From: Chanodichthys erythropterus
Taxonomy: Eukaryota; Chordata; Actinopteri; Cypriniformes; Xenocyprididae
NCBI RefSeq assembly: GCF_024489055.1
Contig: NC_090226.1
Location: 10,001-74,000 of the forward strand
DNA: 64,000 nucleotides
Direction: 5' to 3'
Part shown: piece by piece, positions 63,336-64,000 of the stretch
Layout: every line of letters begins with the position of its first letter
How positions within the stretch are numbered: the first letter of the stretch is position 1
Notes under the pieces: generated by a model
What the model was told of the DNA's origin: nothing
The model's database searches: none
Seen by the model: the letters and a program-made list of their open reading frames with translations, nothing else
Position numbers and translations under genes: made by a program

Positions 63336-64000
63336 CTGTACAGGAAAACAAACAACAAAGCAAATAATTAGTTGTGTGTCAATACTGTCCAACTGTCTAT
63401 GATATCGCTGCATAATCAAACGCTAAATCCTAAACGACAATAATTCAGCTGTATATTAACTGTCTTCGACAAATACGATCACACTGGTTTGATTTGAACA
63501 CATTCCATCAGTGATCAATTAGAATAATCGAGTTTGCAAATGTACTGGGTTTAAGTGCCCTTAAGTCACATGACAAACAAGTGTTTCAACCGCAGGTGTA
63601 ACCCGTGTGTCTCTCTGACAGGATTTATGTGCACATGTAGTCACAGGGCTCATGCAGACACAAACGGCTACAGATACACAGAGTCCAGGCCGAAAGTCAC
63701 CGGTCTGCATCTGAATTCACTCAATGAATGAGTTTCAAAAGGAGCAGATAAATGCTGTAATCTGACCGACTCACCTCATGATTTCAGCAGTTTCAATGTT
63801 TGCAAAATGACAGTCCGATTTACAAAAAAAAAAACTGTTGTTAATGTGCTTTCCCATCACCAGGGTAAATGCTGGGGTTTCTGGTCAGGGGTATCAAGTA
63901 AGTTCTGTTTTCACGGCAGTCGAGTTTCTCCAACACCGCTGTAATGTGTTAGTGAACATGACTGAGCTTCACTCCAACATTCAGACAGACGAATGCAGCG
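63336..64000 (-). other. il1rapl1 intron, continuing beyond the window
   Basis: No exon or element was recognised to the right edge. Confidence 0.7.

Noticed and set aside
62884..63402. 172-codon plus-strand frame
   Set aside because: It runs antisense across the il1rapl1 75-nt exon and its splice sites, and shows no recognisable domain.

Overview
This is a vertebrate, almost certainly teleost (cyprinid-like), genomic window. The evidence is canonical GT-AG introns, one recognisable vertebrate neuronal gene spread thinly over more than 50 kb, long (TG)n arrays, fish-type L2 LINE fragments with TTGAC tails, and a dense load of hAT, TTAA-type and other non-autonomous DNA transposons. The species cannot be fixed from sequence alone.

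The main gene is on the minus strand: the 3' two thirds of il1rapl1 (interleukin-1 receptor accessory protein-like 1, a synaptic Ig/TIR receptor). Six coding exons join with consistent phases: 63261-63335, 21901-22033, 19755-19900, 14814-14960, 13747-13917 and 10985-11715. Together they encode about 466 residues, from the linker before the third Ig domain through the transmembrane segment and TIR domain to the C-terminal SISSVIW. The 5' exons lie beyond the right edge. One intron (22034-63260) is about 41 kb and holds most of the window.

Left of il1rapl1, on the same strand, are two adjacent exons of a lysosomal beta-mannosidase gene (manba) at 4575-5036. They are open and carry both catalytic-glutamate regions, but I found no neighbouring manba exons, so this looks like an orphan partial copy. 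The rest of 1-10.9 kb is LINE fragments, a TTAA-flanked element inserted into an L2 3' end, and other inverted-repeat elements.

The most striking structure is inside the giant intron. A 42-bp satellite of about 38 copies (48.6-50.25 kb) is built from two alternating 21-bp subunits, each centred on a different AATT palindrome (GAATTC and CAATTG). It lies inside an inverted-repeat element (48551-51094), which lies inside a 4.28-kb hAT-like element (47038-51321) bounded by a perfect 8-bp target duplication. The same intron holds two further hAT-type MITEs with perfect 8-bp duplications, two probable solo LTRs with perfect 5-bp duplications, a broken Ty3/gypsy integrase, two halves of L2 reverse transcriptase from separate copies, and a pair of long dispersed repeats, one of them split by a hAT MITE.

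I found no RNA genes, CRISPR arrays or prokaryotic features. Most other open frames are repeat translations or chance frames.
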